64,000 nt of DNA from Gracilaria domingensis (Eukaryota > Rhodophyta > Florideophyceae > Gracilariales > Gracilariaceae). The position numbers and the translations under genes are program-made. This document shows positions 9,923 to 18,888 of the stretch, in pieces. The stretch covers positions 110,908 to 174,907 of the forward strand of contig VCMS01000088.1 of NCBI GenBank assembly GCA_022539475.1. Reading direction: 5' to 3'. The notes under the pieces are model-generated. The model saw only the letters and a program-made list of their open reading frames with translations, had not been told where the DNA came from and made no database searches. The first letter of the stretch is position 1. Every line of letters begins with the position of its first letter.

Positions 9923-11626
9923 CTAGTCCGCCGGCGGCGGGTTGGGACTGATGTTTCGCTGCGACATGTACTGCACCAGCTGCCCCGGAATCTCCTCCAA
10001 CACCATGGCACGTAGCACCTCAGGCGTGTCGCGATACTGTCTAAACACCACAAACTGCACAATGTCGCGCTCCTGCTCCTTCTCGTCGCCGTCCAGCTCG
10101 CGCATGTCGGTAAAGTCCGCGTCGCCCACGCCGATGATCACAATCGACATGGGCAGCATGCTGGCCAGCGCAATCTCGCGCAGCGTGCTCTGCATGTCGC
10201 TGATCACGCCGTCGGTCACAATCAGCAGCGTGCAGTACGACTGCCGGCTCTGCGTCACCTCCACGTTGGCGTGCTCCGCGGCGGCGCGAATCACCTCCGA
10301 AAAGTGCGTCGGCCCGGACAGTCGCACGTTGTACAACGTCTGGCGGTACATGTTGAGCACGTCGTCCACGGTGTGGCACGTCGGGTCCGGGCTGCCCGTG
10401 AGCGAGAACTTGTGGCACGGCTGGTGAAAGTCCGGCGGCAGCTTGGCGCCAAAGCCGTACGCGGGAAAGCGCTGGTCCGAGCTGTACGCGGCCAGAATGT
10501 CGCCCACGGCACGAATGGCCAGCTCGTACTCGTTCGGCTCCATCGAGTCGAAAAAGTGCAGCGTGCCGCGCTGCGACGGGTCGCCGTTGCTGGCCGTAAA
10601 GTCGATGGCCACCACCAGCGACATGTCGCAGCCGCCGATGATGTAGTCCAGAAACTTGCGGTCCTCCGACATGGTGCGGTTGTCCAGGTGCAGCACGGGC
10701 GATCGCGACGGCGACGGAAAGCAGCCCGACTGCACCATGTTGAGCGGCATGCGGCCGTCGTTCTGCGCAAACTGCTTGAGCGATGCGGTGGCGGACGCCA
10801 CGACGCGGTGGCGGCCGCCGCGGTCGTACGACAGCTGGAACAGCAGCGCCAGCTCCTCGTCGCGGCGGCAAAACTTCTCGTAGTTGTGCGACAGCTGCGC
10901 AAACTTGAAGTTGCGCGGCGCGACGGCGGTGGCCGGCTGCGGCGAGCGCCACACAATGATCTTCTCGCTGCCGCGCGAGTTGACGTCGTCGCCGTCCGCG
11001 GCGGGCCGCGACACGGTGAGGTACGGCCCGCGGCCGCGGCTGAGCGAGAAGGACGGCGCAAACGACGACAGCCGCGGGTTGAATGCAATGCGCAGCTTGC
11101 TGTGCGACACGTTCTCCGCAATGATGGTGATGGTGCCGCACTTCTGGTGCGGGCGCGCGTCAATCTTGAGCTGCAGCGTCTTGCGCTGCCCCGGGGCGCG
11201 CACGAGCGCGGGCACGCTGACGTTGGCGCTGCCCAGGTAGTCGTGCTTGAACAGGTCGGCGTCCTTCTCGCTGGCGTCGTCGCGGTCAAACACGTCGACG
11301 GCGAGCTTCTGCGCGCGCTCGAAGAAGTACGGGATCTCGAAGCTGGTGGCCCACTGCACGTCGAGCGAGTTGTACACGGTCTCGGTCATGCCGACGCGCT
11401 GCCAGCGCGCGTCGCGCGTGGGGTGCAGCGCGGCGCCGCGGCCCGAGCGCGCGCGCGCGGGCGAGGTGGGCGACGGCGGCTCGTGCTCGCGGTGCGGCGC
11501 GACGACGCCCGTGGGGTCCAGGAAGAGCAGCGCGAACGGGTCGGAGCGGCCGATGAAGTCCATGTTGCGCAGGCTGGCGCACGACAGGTGGATGGAGAGG
11601 CGCGACTCGCACGTGTCGACCGACAT
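9923..11626 (-). CDS. Copine
   Basis: 567 residues from ATG 11626-11624; the open frame beyond it is translated GC repeat. C2A (about 5-165) keeps NMDFIGRSDPF and DVFDRDD, the calcium-binding Asp loops, with a low-complexity insertion at about 45-75. C2B (about 175-310) lacks the first Asp loop seen in C2A. The copine/vWA domain (about 325-545) has the MIDAS motif DFTASN (342-347), Thr440 and LIVTDG (468-473), and ends with EIPGQLVQYM, typical of copines. Copines are calcium-dependent membrane-binding adaptors. Convergent with the sulfotransferase-like gene (255 bp between stops). Confidence 0.95.
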   Translation of the reverse strand: MSVDTCESRLSIHLSCASLRNMDFIGRSDPFALLFLDPTGVVAPHREHEPPSPTSPARARSGRGAALHPTRDARWQRVGMTETVYNSLDVQWATSFEIPYFFERAQKLAVDVFDRDDASEKDADLFKHDYLGSANVSVPALVRAPGQRKTLQLKIDARPHQKCGTITIIAENVSHSKLRIAFNPRLSSFAPSFSLSRGRGPYLTVSRPAADGDDVNSRGSEKIIVWRSPQPATAVAPRNFKFAQLSHNYEKFCRRDEELALLFQLSYDRGGRHRVVASATASLKQFAQNDGRMPLNMVQSGCFPSPSRSPVLHLDNRTMSEDRKFLDYIIGGCDMSLVVAIDFTASNGDPSQRGTLHFFDSMEPNEYELAIRAVGDILAAYSSDQRFPAYGFGAKLPPDFHQPCHKFSLTGSPDPTCHTVDDVLNMYRQTLYNVRLSGPTHFSEVIRAAAEHANVEVTQSRQSYCTLLIVTDGVISDMQSTLREIALASMLPMSIVIIGVGDADFTDMRELDGDEKEQERDIVQFVVFRQYRDTPEVLRAMVLEEIPGQLVQYMSQRNISPNPPPAD

Positions 11627-11629
11627 GGT

Positions 11630-11767
11630 GCGGGGCGGCGGCGGCGACGGCGGCGGCGATGGCGGCGGCGATGCGCGGCGACGGCGGCGGCAGCGGCGGC
11701 GGCAGCGGCGGCAGCGGCGGCGGCAGCGGCGGCAGCGGCGGCGGCGGCGGCAGCGGCGGCAGCGGCG

Positions 11768-11800
<33 letters not shown>

Positions 11801-11806
11801 GCGGCG

Positions 11807-11839
<33 letters not shown>

Positions 11840-11864
11840 GCGGCAGCGGCAGCGGCGATGCGCG

Positions 11865-11875
<11 letters not shown>
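11630..11875. repeat. GGC/AGCGGCGGC triplet-repeat tract
   Basis: About 240 bp of GGC and AGC triplets just upstream of the copine start codon, on the strand opposite the gene, so it would be a CCG-rich leader if transcribed. Every frame through it is open, giving long false poly-Ala, poly-Gly/Ser and poly-Arg frames on both strands. Confidence 0.9.
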
Positions 11876-11897
<22 letters not shown>

Positions 11898-12307
11898 GAG
11901 CACGCGCTGGAAGGAGGTGAGCGCGCGGAGCGGCGCGAGCGGATGTGCGCGCGCGCACGGCTGCGCAAAGGGCTGCGTGGAATCGCATTGCTGCTGCCGC
12001 GCGTGCGCCGCGCGTGCGTGCCGCGCCGCCGCTTGCACCTCGCGTACTATTTTCTGTATTTACACTGGCAACAAGCTTAAATGTGGGAGAAGAGAATCAT
12101 CAGTCTCCTTCACCAGCGTCATGACCAGCGTTTACTTTGGATGGTAGCAGACCGTGGACGCATGGTGACGCATTGCGATTGATCCGTGCCGCACCTAGCT
12201 CCCATGATACGGTTCATGCGGCGGCCATCGACCTCGCAGAGACGCGCACTTTGCATGCCTCAAGTAGAGCTGCCCAATTCTCTTACGCACCAGTGTCGGA
12301 TGCACGG
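11876..12307. other. Copine upstream region and left flank of the hAT element
   Basis: GC content falls sharply at about 12,030. No confident gene. Short frames near 12137-12307 continue into 13435 and beyond if the hAT element is removed in silico, but they match no family I know. Confidence 0.4.
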
Positions 12308-12315
12308 ATGCACAC
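12308..12315. repeat. Left target-site duplication of hAT element
   Basis: ATGCACAC immediately precedes the element, and the identical octamer follows it at 13427-13434. Eight-base duplications are diagnostic of the hAT superfamily. Confidence 0.85.
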
Positions 12316-12511
12316 CAGGCCCGTATTTTCGACTCCACGACTACGCCAGATATTGTAATGACTATGACTACTTGACTTCAACAATTCTGTTGTAGTCACT
12401 GAAAATAGTCATAGGCCTTCTCCTGGCCTTTTTCTGATACAATGTATGTCATAAGACAACCTGTGCGCGCACCGTGAGATGATCTACAGAAATACAAGCT
12501 CTATAGAGCAG

Positions 12512-12983
12512 TCTCTCTCTCTCTCTGTTTATGGGTGTAACAGCCTAATTCCGGCGTGCTACAGAACGTTTCTGTTGAAAGAAACGTTCTCTCACTAGGA
12601 AGGCCAAAACCTTTTCAGGCCATTTTCTAATTATCGTCTTAACAGCTAGACCCTGTCGATCACTTAGAGCAGGTAAACACAAACGTCGGGACAAAGTCCT
12701 CTTTGGGCATCTCAAAAGATAATGCTCAACTGAATTCAGTACTCCAGGTCTACAGCTGCAAACCAACCTCTTTCCTTGCAGATAAGTACCCAAAGGATGC
12801 AAGTACGGTGAATGTCCAACATAAAGCTGTGCCAAAGTAGCTTCCGCTTCTCGTAAGGACACAATATCTCCAAACACTTCTGGTACTGCCTGCAATAAAG
12901 GTCGTCTCTCATTATGATCTCTTATCCTTCTGGAAACATCAGAATAGTCAATTGGAATAGAAATTTGAGCCTCAACAGGCAAG
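12512..12983 (-). mobile_element. LINE 3' fragment nested in the hAT element
   Basis: The minus-strand frame 12982-12545 (145 codons, TAG stop) has the C-terminal zinc-knuckle-like region that follows RNase H or RT in non-LTR retrotransposons: LAQLYVGHSPYL, then CSCRPGVLNSVEHYLLRCP. The 3' untranslated end runs to an AG-dinucleotide tail (12512-12525 on the plus strand, TC repeats). The last 80 bp are shared with the insertion at 40749-40830. No target duplication could be recognised around this copy, and the 5' end is lost. Confidence 0.8.
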
Positions 12984-13029
12984 TTCAGTCAAATTCAACC
13001 CAGTTCCATTTAATAGGGGTAAAAGAGCT

Positions 13030-13143
13030 GCATTATCTGCCCAGGCCTCTTCTGCCTCCGCTGAAAGGCTGTTCAGGGATCTAGGTCGCCTCGAAGGCAA
13101 TCAAAGGCAATCACTACTCTCCGGAACCCTAGAAATGACGTAG
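13030..13143 (+). pseudogene. hAT transposase C-terminal dimerisation domain, remnant
   Basis: The frame reads ASSASAERLFRDLGRLEG, then NQRQSLLSGTLEMT and TAG. This is the conserved C-terminal hAT dimerisation motif (usually PASSAxSERxFSxxG). The catalytic part of the transposase is absent. Confidence 0.85.
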
Positions 13144-13426
13144 ACTATACGCTTCTTTGTTCATTCTGAGACAGAAAGGCTTACGGTATCACAGCAAACT
13201 TTGAGGCATCCTAGAGCTACAGCATTTCGCCGGACAGCCATTAAAGTAGCTCGGAAAATGTTAGAGAGCTCTCCGTCCGAAACTGAGTAAAGTACCATTG
13301 ACCTTTGTCTCGATGCTTCTTGTGACTACTTTTCGACTACAAAAGGGCGACTACAGCCAAATTAGCATTTAGCATGACTACTTGACTTCTTAGCCGATCA
13401 ATATCGTAGTCGAAAATACGGCCCTA

Positions 13427-13434
13427 ATGCACAC
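13427..13434. repeat. Right target-site duplication of hAT element
   Basis: ATGCACAC, identical to 12308-12315. Confidence 0.85.
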
Positions 13435-14279
13435 CCGAATCTCTGCCGTTTCGGAATTCGGTTTGTAAGCCCGCGCTACCCGGACTCGGCACTTCGGCTC
13501 GTCAAGGCGGAGTCCTGGATTATCGGATCACCGCCTCAACACGTGCAGCCCGATACCGTGCCCGAGATGTGGCACCCAGATGCAACAGGGACCACCCCTC
13601 TCCGCTCCTCTTCTGCCTTTTCTGACAGATCTGACCCAGACCGCCGTGCTCTTTCCCAAAGTAAATGACCGCATTCTACTTTTTTCTTCAAAGGAGCATT
13701 TCACATCTTACGCTTTGCGCCTGGGCTTGGGGCCCAATTTAATCGACGGGAAGAAACGATAGTACTCAAAAGACCAAGGAGCGTATGGGTACAGATTTGG
13801 CTCCCAGATAAACTCTACAAGACTTACCAGCGACCAGAAAGTTGGACGATGCCAATGCAGCTTACACATGAAAGAAAGAAGTAGGATTCGGTTTCTGATT
13901 CCAGGGTACGGTTATTCGTTGACATATCTGCATGAAATGATAGCTATGATAGAAGTCCACTTGTGGCTGGCCTTTATCGCATTTCTTGAAACTTACACAG
14001 GATTGTTCCAGCGAGATACTAGTGAATGGGAGATTGGTAGAAAGCGAGTGTCTGCGGCACGGAGCTGACTTCTTCAAGCGCCGTGATATATGACTGACGC
14101 TGAACAGCTCCCCTCCACCAACTGTCTCCCCGTGGCTTTCACCTCATCAAGTTGAGCGTCTCGAAGCAGATGCTTCGTGGGTCCACGGGATGCAACATGT
14201 ATCGAATTCGCGTATGAACTGCGAGCGTGTTCAGTTCGTTGCCGATCGGCGAAGGTGAGGAGCTCTTTTAGTTTCCATC
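13435..14279. other. Spacer; possible unrecognised coding fragment at 13500-13760
   Basis: A frame ending at 13762 contains a CPRCGTQM zinc-ribbon-like pair and ALRLGLGPNLIDG, which look protein-like, but no family is recognised and no start or partner exon is clear. The rest, up to the glycosyltransferase, shows nothing. Confidence 0.3.
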
Positions 14280-15167
14280 ATGACGAACGCCGTTTACAGC
14301 ATCGTCTCAAGCTCATCAGAAAATGTGGGGGGCACCAGTTCTTACTCTACTTCCTCTTTGTTGCGAGTTGTTCATATGTTCATGTGTGCAATGATGGTTT
14401 TAGCGGCGTTGCTTGGACCGGCTGCTCTGCAGAAGAGTCTGATGATTGCGCATCCGCAATGGTTTTCTCGCAAGAGCTCCGACCTGAAGATTGTAACGTT
14501 GGCGTTCAACCAGACACATCAGTCAGATTTGAGAATGATCGCTCACAACTGTGCGATGCTCTCCCGCTCGAACGATAGTTATTATATCCACGTTGATAAC
14601 ACATCACATCCGTTTTGTGCACGATGCAAGTGCGTTCGGTTCATACCGAGGAAGTGCTCCTGTCCAGATGAGAGCGCTGATAACTGTGCATTATGCGAAA
14701 AGCTGCACTTTGTCATTGACGCTTTAGAAGAATACAAGGAAATGTTGTTCTTGGATTCGGATCTGATCGTGCTTCGCGAGGACTTTGTGGAGCGGCTGCG
14801 ATCGAGGACGAGTCATTTTGATTTCCTTGCCGCATATGGCTTTGACAGCCCATGTAGGAAGCGATATAGAATGCCATTCAACTCGGGGATGATGTTCATA
14901 AGGGCGATTCCGAGGGTGAACTATTCGCGCATGGTGCAAATGATGTGGGATATGAGCAACAACAACGACCAGAATGTGATCTCAAGGTTCGTTCAGCAGC
15001 AGTATGCGAACTGGGATACCTTGTCGTTGCGGTGGCATTGTCGGTACTTGTTCAAAGAAGGGTATGATATTCCGCCTGAACAGTGCTATGCGTTCCATGG
15101 GCGCTCTTCGGCATTGGAACAGTTTCTGAAGAGAACGAATTCTTCTCTGCTCGATACTTGGGACTGA
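14280..15167 (+). CDS. GT8-like glycosyltransferase, type II membrane
   Basis: 295 residues from ATG 14280. A single membrane anchor lies at about 29-49. The luminal domain has LFLDSD (156-161), the DxD metal and nucleotide-sugar site, followed by FNSGMMFIRA (200-209), NDQN (229-232) and AFHG (271-274), in the order seen in glycogenin and related GT8 enzymes. A Cys-rich segment (113-139) is unusual and may form disulfides. Donor and acceptor are not predictable. The length fits one GT-A domain. An internal frame opening slightly earlier in another register is a shadow. Confidence 0.8.
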   Translation: MTNAVYSIVSSSSENVGGTSSYSTSSLLRVVHMFMCAMMVLAALLGPAALQKSLMIAHPQWFSRKSSDLKIVTLAFNQTHQSDLRMIAHNCAMLSRSNDSYYIHVDNTSHPFCARCKCVRFIPRKCSCPDESADNCALCEKLHFVIDALEEYKEMLFLDSDLIVLREDFVERLRSRTSHFDFLAAYGFDSPCRKRYRMPFNSGMMFIRAIPRVNYSRMVQMMWDMSNNNDQNVISRFVQQQYANWDTLSLRWHCRYLFKEGYDIPPEQCYAFHGRSSALEQFLKRTNSSLLDTWD

Positions 15168-15513
15168 AACTGACACCGCATGAGCTGCATGCAGCGTAGC
15201 TTATACATAGATACCGAAGGTATCCGTAGAACTTTAGATAGCGCAGAATTGCGGGGGCTCCGAACAATGCGAAGATCGCTCCAAAGGGAGTTCTGGCCCA
15301 CAGAGAGAGCATCGTAAAAAAAGGCGCGTGGTTCAGCGCGTTTAAAATTAGCGTCCACGTGGACAATGCAGCGTGGAGCCGTGGACGTGAACGGACTACT
15401 TTTGCGCCATCGCGAGAGCGGCCTTCGCTACAAACGGTGCAGTGCGTCTGCGCCGCCATACGCCCTCCTCCTCCGCGTCGCGTCGCCTTCGAGAGTGCTG
15501 GGCGCCGCGCACC
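15168..15513. other. Spacer, promoter of the next gene
   Basis: No gene. The frame of the following CDS is open from 15442, but without an ATG before 15514. Confidence 0.5.
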
Positions 15514-18162
15514 ATGCAGCCGCTCACCTCCGACAGCGAGATCGACCTCACCCCATCTGCGGAATTCCTTCCGTCTCTGTACCTGCGTTCTCCGCGCATT
15601 CGCGTTCTGTACGACTCTTTGCGAGATGATACCGTCCCCTTGATTCCGTGCTCGCGCGTGGCAAGTAATTCAGCATCATCCTCGTCGTCTTCTCGGCCAC
15701 GCTCCCCTGTTTGCGCCCCGCCACCTGAACCTCAAGATGTTCCAAACACCTGCTCTCTTGATGTTGCGCCGCCTTCGGACGAGCAGCTTGGACTGCCGTC
15801 TGCTGTCGAGACAGCTGCGGAAGACATCCCTATCGCGATTAAGCCGCTTGCACTGGCGCTCTGGAAGGCACCACAGATCGCTGTTCTAAACGGGTACACA
15901 CGTCAACAAGTTGCCACTGCTCTTGGCCACGCTCTCAACATGCATCGAGCAAATGGTCACGCCCGCGCAGTCTTGGTTCTTCCGCGCGTCCCGTCGTATG
16001 CTAAAGTGTGGCAGCAAAGGCTTGAAGCCGCTCTAGATGAGATTAAGCTCACTACAGTGCGTGGTACGCGTAGACTGCGAAATAACTGTCTCAATTCGTT
16101 GCGAACTGAACAGTCACCTGGTGTTGTGATTCTGGCTGATAAGTCTTTGAAGGACGCTGCCAGTTTAACTGAGATTCGACAAGCGCTCAAGGAAAATCGA
16201 GTGGTCAACACGTGGGACCTTGTTATTTCGGAGGTTCACGGAGGAGACTCCACGTTGAACCTTTCTCATTCACCGTTTCGAATGGTGGCCGATAAGCATG
16301 CTCGTGCGGGCTTGTTCGTTTCGTGCAGTAATGAGTTTGCTAAAGTGCGTAGAGATCAGTTTTCGAAGCATGCCGTACGCGACTTTATTCAAACCCAGCT
16401 ACCTTCTTTGTCATCTTTGAGCGACGAATCAGTTTGGATCACTTGCGCCTCTGTTAAGCACCTTACTGCTAATCCCCAGACGCCCACCGGTGCTTCTATT
16501 GAGGACTGCCCTGCTGTTGCGAAGAAGCAGACTCGACCCAAGCCCAAGCCCGCGCCCAAGTCGCAGAAGCTCGAGCACTTGCGACGCAAAGCGGATGCTC
16601 TGGTTTCCGAGATACAGAAAAGTCCTCCTGTTTATCGACAAATACTGCCAAAAGAAGTTGACGATGAGGATATGCGTATCTTCGAGCTTGTTCGCGATGT
16701 AGAGCCGGTACCGCGGAGCAAAAGAGTGCAACGGAGCCTGTCCACGCCCACCAATGCTTCACGTACGCGAGGTGGAACCGCGGCTGGACGGTTGCCGCTG
16801 CAGGAGAACAGGAAACCATCAAAGACCAAGCGAGAACCTCGTATTAGCAGCGCCTTTCACTCCAATGGAAGAGTATCTCCATCGCATGATGTTACTCCGG
16901 TGCGATCACACGTGGGACGAACTAGGCAACGGTCTTTATCTCAAGATGTTCGATCTCGTCGCAGTTATGATCGGCGCTCAGTCAGTATCGTTGAACTTTC
17001 GGATGACGATGACTCAGAGCTTGAGTGGCATACCCCGCCGAGCCAAATCATTGCTCCACCTTTCTATTCAAACAATAGTGAAGACGACAATGATTCTTCT
17101 GGAGAGGAAGAGTGGAAGACTGCGTATGCTTCTCGTAGGAAGACGAGAATAAGTAAGGTTCAAGGTACAAGAAGTCGAGCCCGAAGGCATAGCGCTCGAC
17201 TTTCGAGTGATCATGAGAGGTATAACCGAGGCCATCAGGACTCTGTATTCTCGTCTCGCACTCGTCAGAGAAGAAGGCCTTCATGCGCTCTGGATGCTGG
17301 CGATGAAAGCCCAGATACATTCCCGTCTACAAACGTTCTTGACAGCGACACAAGCGTTTTAGATCCGTCCTCAGGATCTGGAGAACGAATTTCTGACGAT
17401 AGAAAAGTTTTGCGAAGACAACGGGTTTCGAATGGAAGGCAGTTTGATAAGAGACTTGGCCCTTGCCGTTCGTTAAGCGTTGAGAACTCGCTTCATTCCG
17501 AAGAAGAAACTCCGACCAGTTCTCCTCTTGGAACTGTTCGGCGACTTAGCTGTGGCTCGTCATCTGCTTCGAATGTTCAATGTTCGCCTAATGAAAGAAG
17601 AAACACATCATTTGTGGAGATTCTTGATAGTGACGTTGAAGTGATTGATGTTGATCGTGAAGTGATTAATTTGTGCTCAGATAGTGATAAGGATGGTTTT
17701 GAAGCATTCTCTCCGGCTCGCAATATCGAGTCGAAAAGAGCACGCCGAATTTCTATGCAGCGTGCGCAGGTGCCCACAGCTAATCAGGAAAGTGAAGATG
17801 ACGGAGATGTTAGCTACGGTTCATCCCTCATTTTGACAGGCGTAACCAAGTACAATCCTCAACATGATTCACTAACCCTACCTGAGCGACGAAAGTATAA
17901 TACCTGGCTGCAATTGGGAAGAAAATCCGAGGCCCGGGGGCCTGAGGGATACGACGCGGCAATCAAGCTTTACACGAAATGTCTCACCTTGTGCGATGAA
18001 GATGACCATCTTGCTAGCAGGATATTGTCTCTATCTCATGAAACCGGACTATTGTCTATGAAGGATTTCCCAGAGGGACGGAAAACCTCGCGAATCTCAA
18101 AACGAACCCGTCTTCCGAGGCGTCGCTTAAGGCGCCTATGTAGCACAGATAGTAGTAGTTAG
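15514..18162 (+). CDS. Nuclear-type protein with SUMO-interaction-like motifs and C-terminal TPR-like pair
   Basis: 882 residues from ATG 15514. Residues of about 105-290 resemble a worn SNF2-like ATPase lobe (AVLVLPRVPSYAKVWQQRL, GVVILADKSL, WDLVISEVHGGDS), but no Walker A is visible. A long Ser/Arg-rich disordered middle follows. Candidate SUMO-interaction motifs are IVELSDDDDSE (about 490), VEVIDVD and VINLCSDSD (about 708-722): hydrophobic cores next to acidic residues. The end (about 790-850) is TPR-like, with YDAAIKLYTKCLTLCDEDD. PICH/ERCC6L also combines TPR, SNF2 and SIM elements, so a diverged relative is possible but unproven. Confidence 0.7.
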   Translation: MQPLTSDSEIDLTPSAEFLPSLYLRSPRIRVLYDSLRDDTVPLIPCSRVASNSASSSSSSRPRSPVCAPPPEPQDVPNTCSLDVAPPSDEQLGLPSAVETAAEDIPIAIKPLALALWKAPQIAVLNGYTRQQVATALGHALNMHRANGHARAVLVLPRVPSYAKVWQQRLEAALDEIKLTTVRGTRRLRNNCLNSLRTEQSPGVVILADKSLKDAASLTEIRQALKENRVVNTWDLVISEVHGGDSTLNLSHSPFRMVADKHARAGLFVSCSNEFAKVRRDQFSKHAVRDFIQTQLPSLSSLSDESVWITCASVKHLTANPQTPTGASIEDCPAVAKKQTRPKPKPAPKSQKLEHLRRKADALVSEIQKSPPVYRQILPKEVDDEDMRIFELVRDVEPVPRSKRVQRSLSTPTNASRTRGGTAAGRLPLQENRKPSKTKREPRISSAFHSNGRVSPSHDVTPVRSHVGRTRQRSLSQDVRSRRSYDRRSVSIVELSDDDDSELEWHTPPSQIIAPPFYSNNSEDDNDSSGEEEWKTAYASRRKTRISKVQGTRSRARRHSARLSSDHERYNRGHQDSVFSSRTRQRRRPSCALDAGDESPDTFPSTNVLDSDTSVLDPSSGSGERISDDRKVLRRQRVSNGRQFDKRLGPCRSLSVENSLHSEEETPTSSPLGTVRRLSCGSSSASNVQCSPNERRNTSFVEILDSDVEVIDVDREVINLCSDSDKDGFEAFSPARNIESKRARRISMQRAQVPTANQESEDDGDVSYGSSLILTGVTKYNPQHDSLTLPERRKYNTWLQLGRKSEARGPEGYDAAIKLYTKCLTLCDEDDHLASRILSLSHETGLLSMKDFPEGRKTSRISKRTRLPRRRLRRLCSTDSSS

Positions 18163-18888
18163 ACTTAACCTTGTTTGCTCGGCCCTATCCACAGGATAGT
18201 TGCGCATACTGGGAGCAAATTCGACGCTAACACGGCTGTGACCTGTGGTGTTCTCCCGTCTTTGCATATGTTCCATTTTAACATCAAATGTAATTGAACT
18301 CGTCGCCCCAATAAGCGCCCTCAAAGCAGGCTTTTGTATTCTGCAATATCTCTTATGTCCTCCGCCAACCTTTACGCTACTTTGATGTGATCTGGATAAG
18401 GTTCCTTATTTCCGAAACGATTGTGGTATGGAGCTGAAGTCAATGGGGTTTTCTTTTATCAGAACAGCAAGAGAAACTTTTCGTCATAAAATCTCCGACA
18501 TGGCATACTCTCGCTTTCTGATGGTTTCGTGCGCTCTTCGAGTCTCGGTGCGTTGATCAGTGAGGTCAAAGTACACATCGTGGATGGGAGCAGCGATACC
18601 CATCCCCGATGTACCAAAACAACCTCACCTTGCGACATTACCGACCTGGATACCACATGTATGCATCTGTATCGCATATTTTGGAACGGCAATGACGTGT
18701 GCTACAAGAGACAAATTGATCACTTCTGTACATGAGATTAGTTTGTTTACCTTTCTTCGTTTCGTTTTGGTCCAACTCCCGCTGCTGGTGTAAACTTTGC
18801 GCACTTACTCTCCGCACAGCCACACCTGCCTTACCTCGAAGAGTGACAATGTCACTTTACGCCCTTACATCACAAGCTCTTTCCTTGC
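18163..18888. other. Convergent intergenic region, no gene seen
   Basis: 3' regions of two convergent genes. Short frames near 18459-18823 show no domain. Confidence 0.5.

Larger units (their letters stand above)
12316..13426 (+). mobile_element. hAT-superfamily DNA transposon, defective (1111 bp)
   Basis: Ends are CAGGCCCGTATTTTCGACT on the left and, reverse-complemented, TAGGGCCGTATTTTCGACT on the right: 19-bp inverted repeats starting YARNG as in hAT elements. They are bracketed by 8-bp duplications ATGCACAC. Inside are the 3' end of a transposase gene (13030-13143) and a nested LINE fragment (about 12512-12983). Without the LINE the element is only about 640 bp, far too short for a full transposase, so it is non-autonomous. 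Confidence 0.9.

Noticed and set aside
10271-11920. 549-codon plus-strand frame rich in Ala, Val and His opposite the copine gene
   Set aside because: It is the complement of the copine coding strand plus the GGC repeat. High GC removes stops; no domain. The same holds for frames at 10041-11141, 10291-11289, 11286-12038 and 11386-11988.
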